The position numbers and the translations under genes were made by a program. A stretch of DNA of 7,287 bases from an uncultured beta proteobacterium (GTDB lineage Bacteria; Pseudomonadota; Gammaproteobacteria; Burkholderiales; Rhodocyclaceae). Positions 6,343-7,287 of this stretch are shown here, one piece after another. The stretch is taken from contig CAIYYE010000428.1 in the NCBI GenBank assembly GCA_903930395.1, positions 1 to 7,287 of the forward strand, in the 5' to 3' direction. The notes under the pieces were generated by a model. That model was not told the DNA's origin. It did no database searches and saw only the letters and a program-made list of their open reading frames with translations. Positions within the stretch are counted from its first letter, which is position 1. Every line of letters begins with the position of its first letter.

Positions 6343-7149
6343 TCAGGCTGGTTTTTTTACCGGCCCCGGCTGCGTCGGCAAGGTCTTGACCGGCGCGCCT
6401 TCCTCGAACCACCATAGCGTGCCCGGCGCCATTTCGGTCCAAGCCTCGTTGTCCGTTAGTGGCAGCGTGGCAATCACGGCCACGCGGTCATCCGGCGACG
6501 TGACATCGCTGAAATCGACAGTGACGTCCTGATCCTTCAGGTGCGCCTGGGCGAACGGCGCCTTGCGCACGATATGGCTCAGCTTGGTCGAGGCATGGGC
6601 AAACAGACAATCGCCATTCGAGAGCAGGAAATTGAATTCGCCGTGCCGCGCAATATCCAGCGTCAGCGCATGAATTGCGTCGAATAGCGCGGTTCGTTCC
6701 GGAACATGGTTGCCGAAGCGGCGGCGCAACTCCTGCAACAGCCAGCAGAAAGCCCGTTCGCTGTCGGTCAGGCCGACCGGAACAAAACTGCCATCAAGCT
6801 GCGGCATGAAATCGAACAGGTTGCCGTTATGGGCGAATATCCAGTAACGCCCCCACAACTCGCGCATGAAGGGGTGGGTATTCTCCAGCCCAATGGCTCC
6901 CTGCGTCGCCTTGCGGATATGGGCGATAACATTCTTCGAGCGGATCGGGTACTGACGAACCAGTTCGGCGACCGGCGAGGTGCTGGACGGCTGCGGATCG
7001 AGAAATAGGCGGGTGCCCTTGCCTTCAAAAAAGGCAATGCCCCAGCCATCCGAATGCACATCGGTGCCGCCGCCTCTGGCCTGGAATCCGCTGAAAGAGA
7101 AGCAGATGTCGGTCGGGACATTGCAGTTCATGCCCAGAAGCTGGCACAT
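6343..7149 (-). CDS. yafJ: YafJ-type class II glutamine amidotransferase domain protein
   Basis: A predicted N-terminal-nucleophile (class II) glutamine amidohydrolase of the YafJ family, whose acceptor substrate and pathway are, to my knowledge, undefined. The 268-residue protein closely resembles E. coli YafJ throughout. Cys2 in MCQLLG would become the catalytic N-terminal residue after Met removal. Further motifs are VPTDICFSF (11-19), RGGGTDVHSDGWG (25-37), AHIRKAT (76-82), NTHPF (90-94), AHNGNL (106-111) and TDSERAFCWLL (128-138). No synthetase or sugar-isomerase domain follows, so it is a free-standing amidotransferase domain. The start is fixed by the need for Cys at position 2. It begins 3 nt after the stop of the upstream protease gene, so the two are probably co-transcribed. 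AAAGAG just upstream could serve as ribosome binding site. Confidence 0.9.
   Translation of the reverse strand: MCQLLGMNCNVPTDICFSFSGFQARGGGTDVHSDGWGIAFFEGKGTRLFLDPQPSSTSPVAELVRQYPIRSKNVIAHIRKATQGAIGLENTHPFMRELWGRYWIFAHNGNLFDFMPQLDGSFVPVGLTDSERAFCWLLQELRRRFGNHVPERTALFDAIHALTLDIARHGEFNFLLSNGDCLFAHASTKLSHIVRKAPFAQAHLKDQDVTVDFSDVTSPDDRVAVIATLPLTDNEAWTEMAPGTLWWFEEGAPVKTLPTQPGPVKKPA
6346..6365. terminator. Possible weak bidirectional hairpin at the tatC/yafJ convergence
   Basis: GGCTGGT (6346-6352) and ACCGGCC (6359-6365) form a 7-bp stem with one G-U pair and an all-T loop, inside the last codons of the minus-strand gene. On the minus strand the hairpin (there with an A-C mismatch) is followed within about 20 nt by a TTTTT run. 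On the plus strand no T-run follows. Neither direction is a textbook intrinsic terminator; the call rests largely on its place between convergent genes. Confidence 0.22.
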
Positions 7150-7152
7150 GGC

Positions 7153-7287
7153 TTACTCTTTTTCGGGACGCATGGCCGGGCGCTTGCCGATTCTGACCTG
7201 GACTTCGACGATGCTCTTGTCCCGGCGCAGGCGGAAAGCGGAGCGGTCGTCCGGGGTCAGGGCGGCGATCAGGTCGAGCATGACCTG
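7153..7287 (-). CDS. C-terminal end of a probable HtrA/Deg-type serine protease (PDZ domain), partial
   Basis: The minus strand is open from the right edge to a TAA at 7153-7155, giving the last 44 residues of a protein. The visible segment has a helix MLDLIAALTP followed by FRLRRDKSIVEVQVRIGKRP, which fits the final helix and strands of a PDZ domain as found at the C-terminus of DegS/DegQ/AlgW-type periplasmic proteases: a helix choosing the peptide-binding groove, then an Arg-rich strand and a closing strand ending in a polar tail. The protease domain with its His-Asp-Ser triad would lie outside the window, so the call rests on this short stretch plus my recollection that such proteases sit beside tatC in Betaproteobacteria. 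Another PDZ-ending protein is possible. Confidence 0.62.
   Translation of the reverse strand, partial: QVMLDLIAALTPDDRSAFRLRRDKSIVEVQVRIGKRPAMRPEKE

Noticed and set aside
6352..6358. T7 run as a phase-variation tract in the yafJ gene
   Set aside because: It lies in the last few codons, so a shift would change only the tail; seven bases is also short for a contingency tract.
1..7287. Defence system, mobile element, CRISPR array, tRNA or attachment site
   Set aside because: Every stretch longer than 100 bp is accounted for by a recognised housekeeping gene, and no repeats, transposase or integrase motifs, or tRNA-like folds were seen.

Overview
The window is a GC-rich piece of a bacterial chromosome. 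The protein sequences and gene order (his genes, then hinT, tatABC, and an HtrA-like protease) resemble Betaproteobacteria, probably a Rhodocyclales-type organism. That placement rests on recalled family resemblance, not a search. Coding density is very high, with almost no non-coding DNA. I see no tRNA, rRNA, CRISPR array, insertion sequence, prophage gene or other sign of transfer.

Layout. (1) Positions 1-896, minus strand: the N-terminal ~298 residues of histidinol-phosphate aminotransferase (hisC), running off the left edge. (2) Positions 897-974: a 78-bp divergent gap. (3) Positions 975-4458, plus strand: hisB, hisH, hisA, hisF, hisI, hisE, mostly joined by 1- or 4-nt stop/start overlaps. 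(4) Positions 4455-4805: hinT, overlapping hisE by 4 nt. (5) Positions 4816-6328: tatA, tatB, tatC, with a hairpin-containing 65-bp gap between tatA and tatB. (6) Positions 6343-7149, minus strand: a YafJ-type class II glutamine amidotransferase, convergent with tatC. (7) Positions 7153-7287, minus strand: the C-terminal end of a probable HtrA/Deg protease (PDZ domain), entering from the right edge.

How the genes work together. HisE and HisI carry out steps 2 and 3 of histidine synthesis. HisA isomerises the product. HisH and HisF form the glutamine-dependent imidazole-glycerol-phosphate synthase, HisB dehydrates IGP, and HisC transaminates the resulting acetol phosphate. HisG, HisD and histidinol-phosphatase are not in the window. 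HisB here is only the dehydratase, so the phosphatase must be a separate gene. HinT is a purine nucleoside phosphoramidase. TatABC is the complete twin-arginine translocase for folded proteins. From hisB through tatC all genes point the same way with gaps of at most 65 bp, so one transcript could carry histidine synthesis, HinT and protein export.

I find no convincing undescribed system. The items most worth a second look are the divergent placement of hisC, the hairpin between tatA and tatB, and the odd translation-initiation region of hisA.
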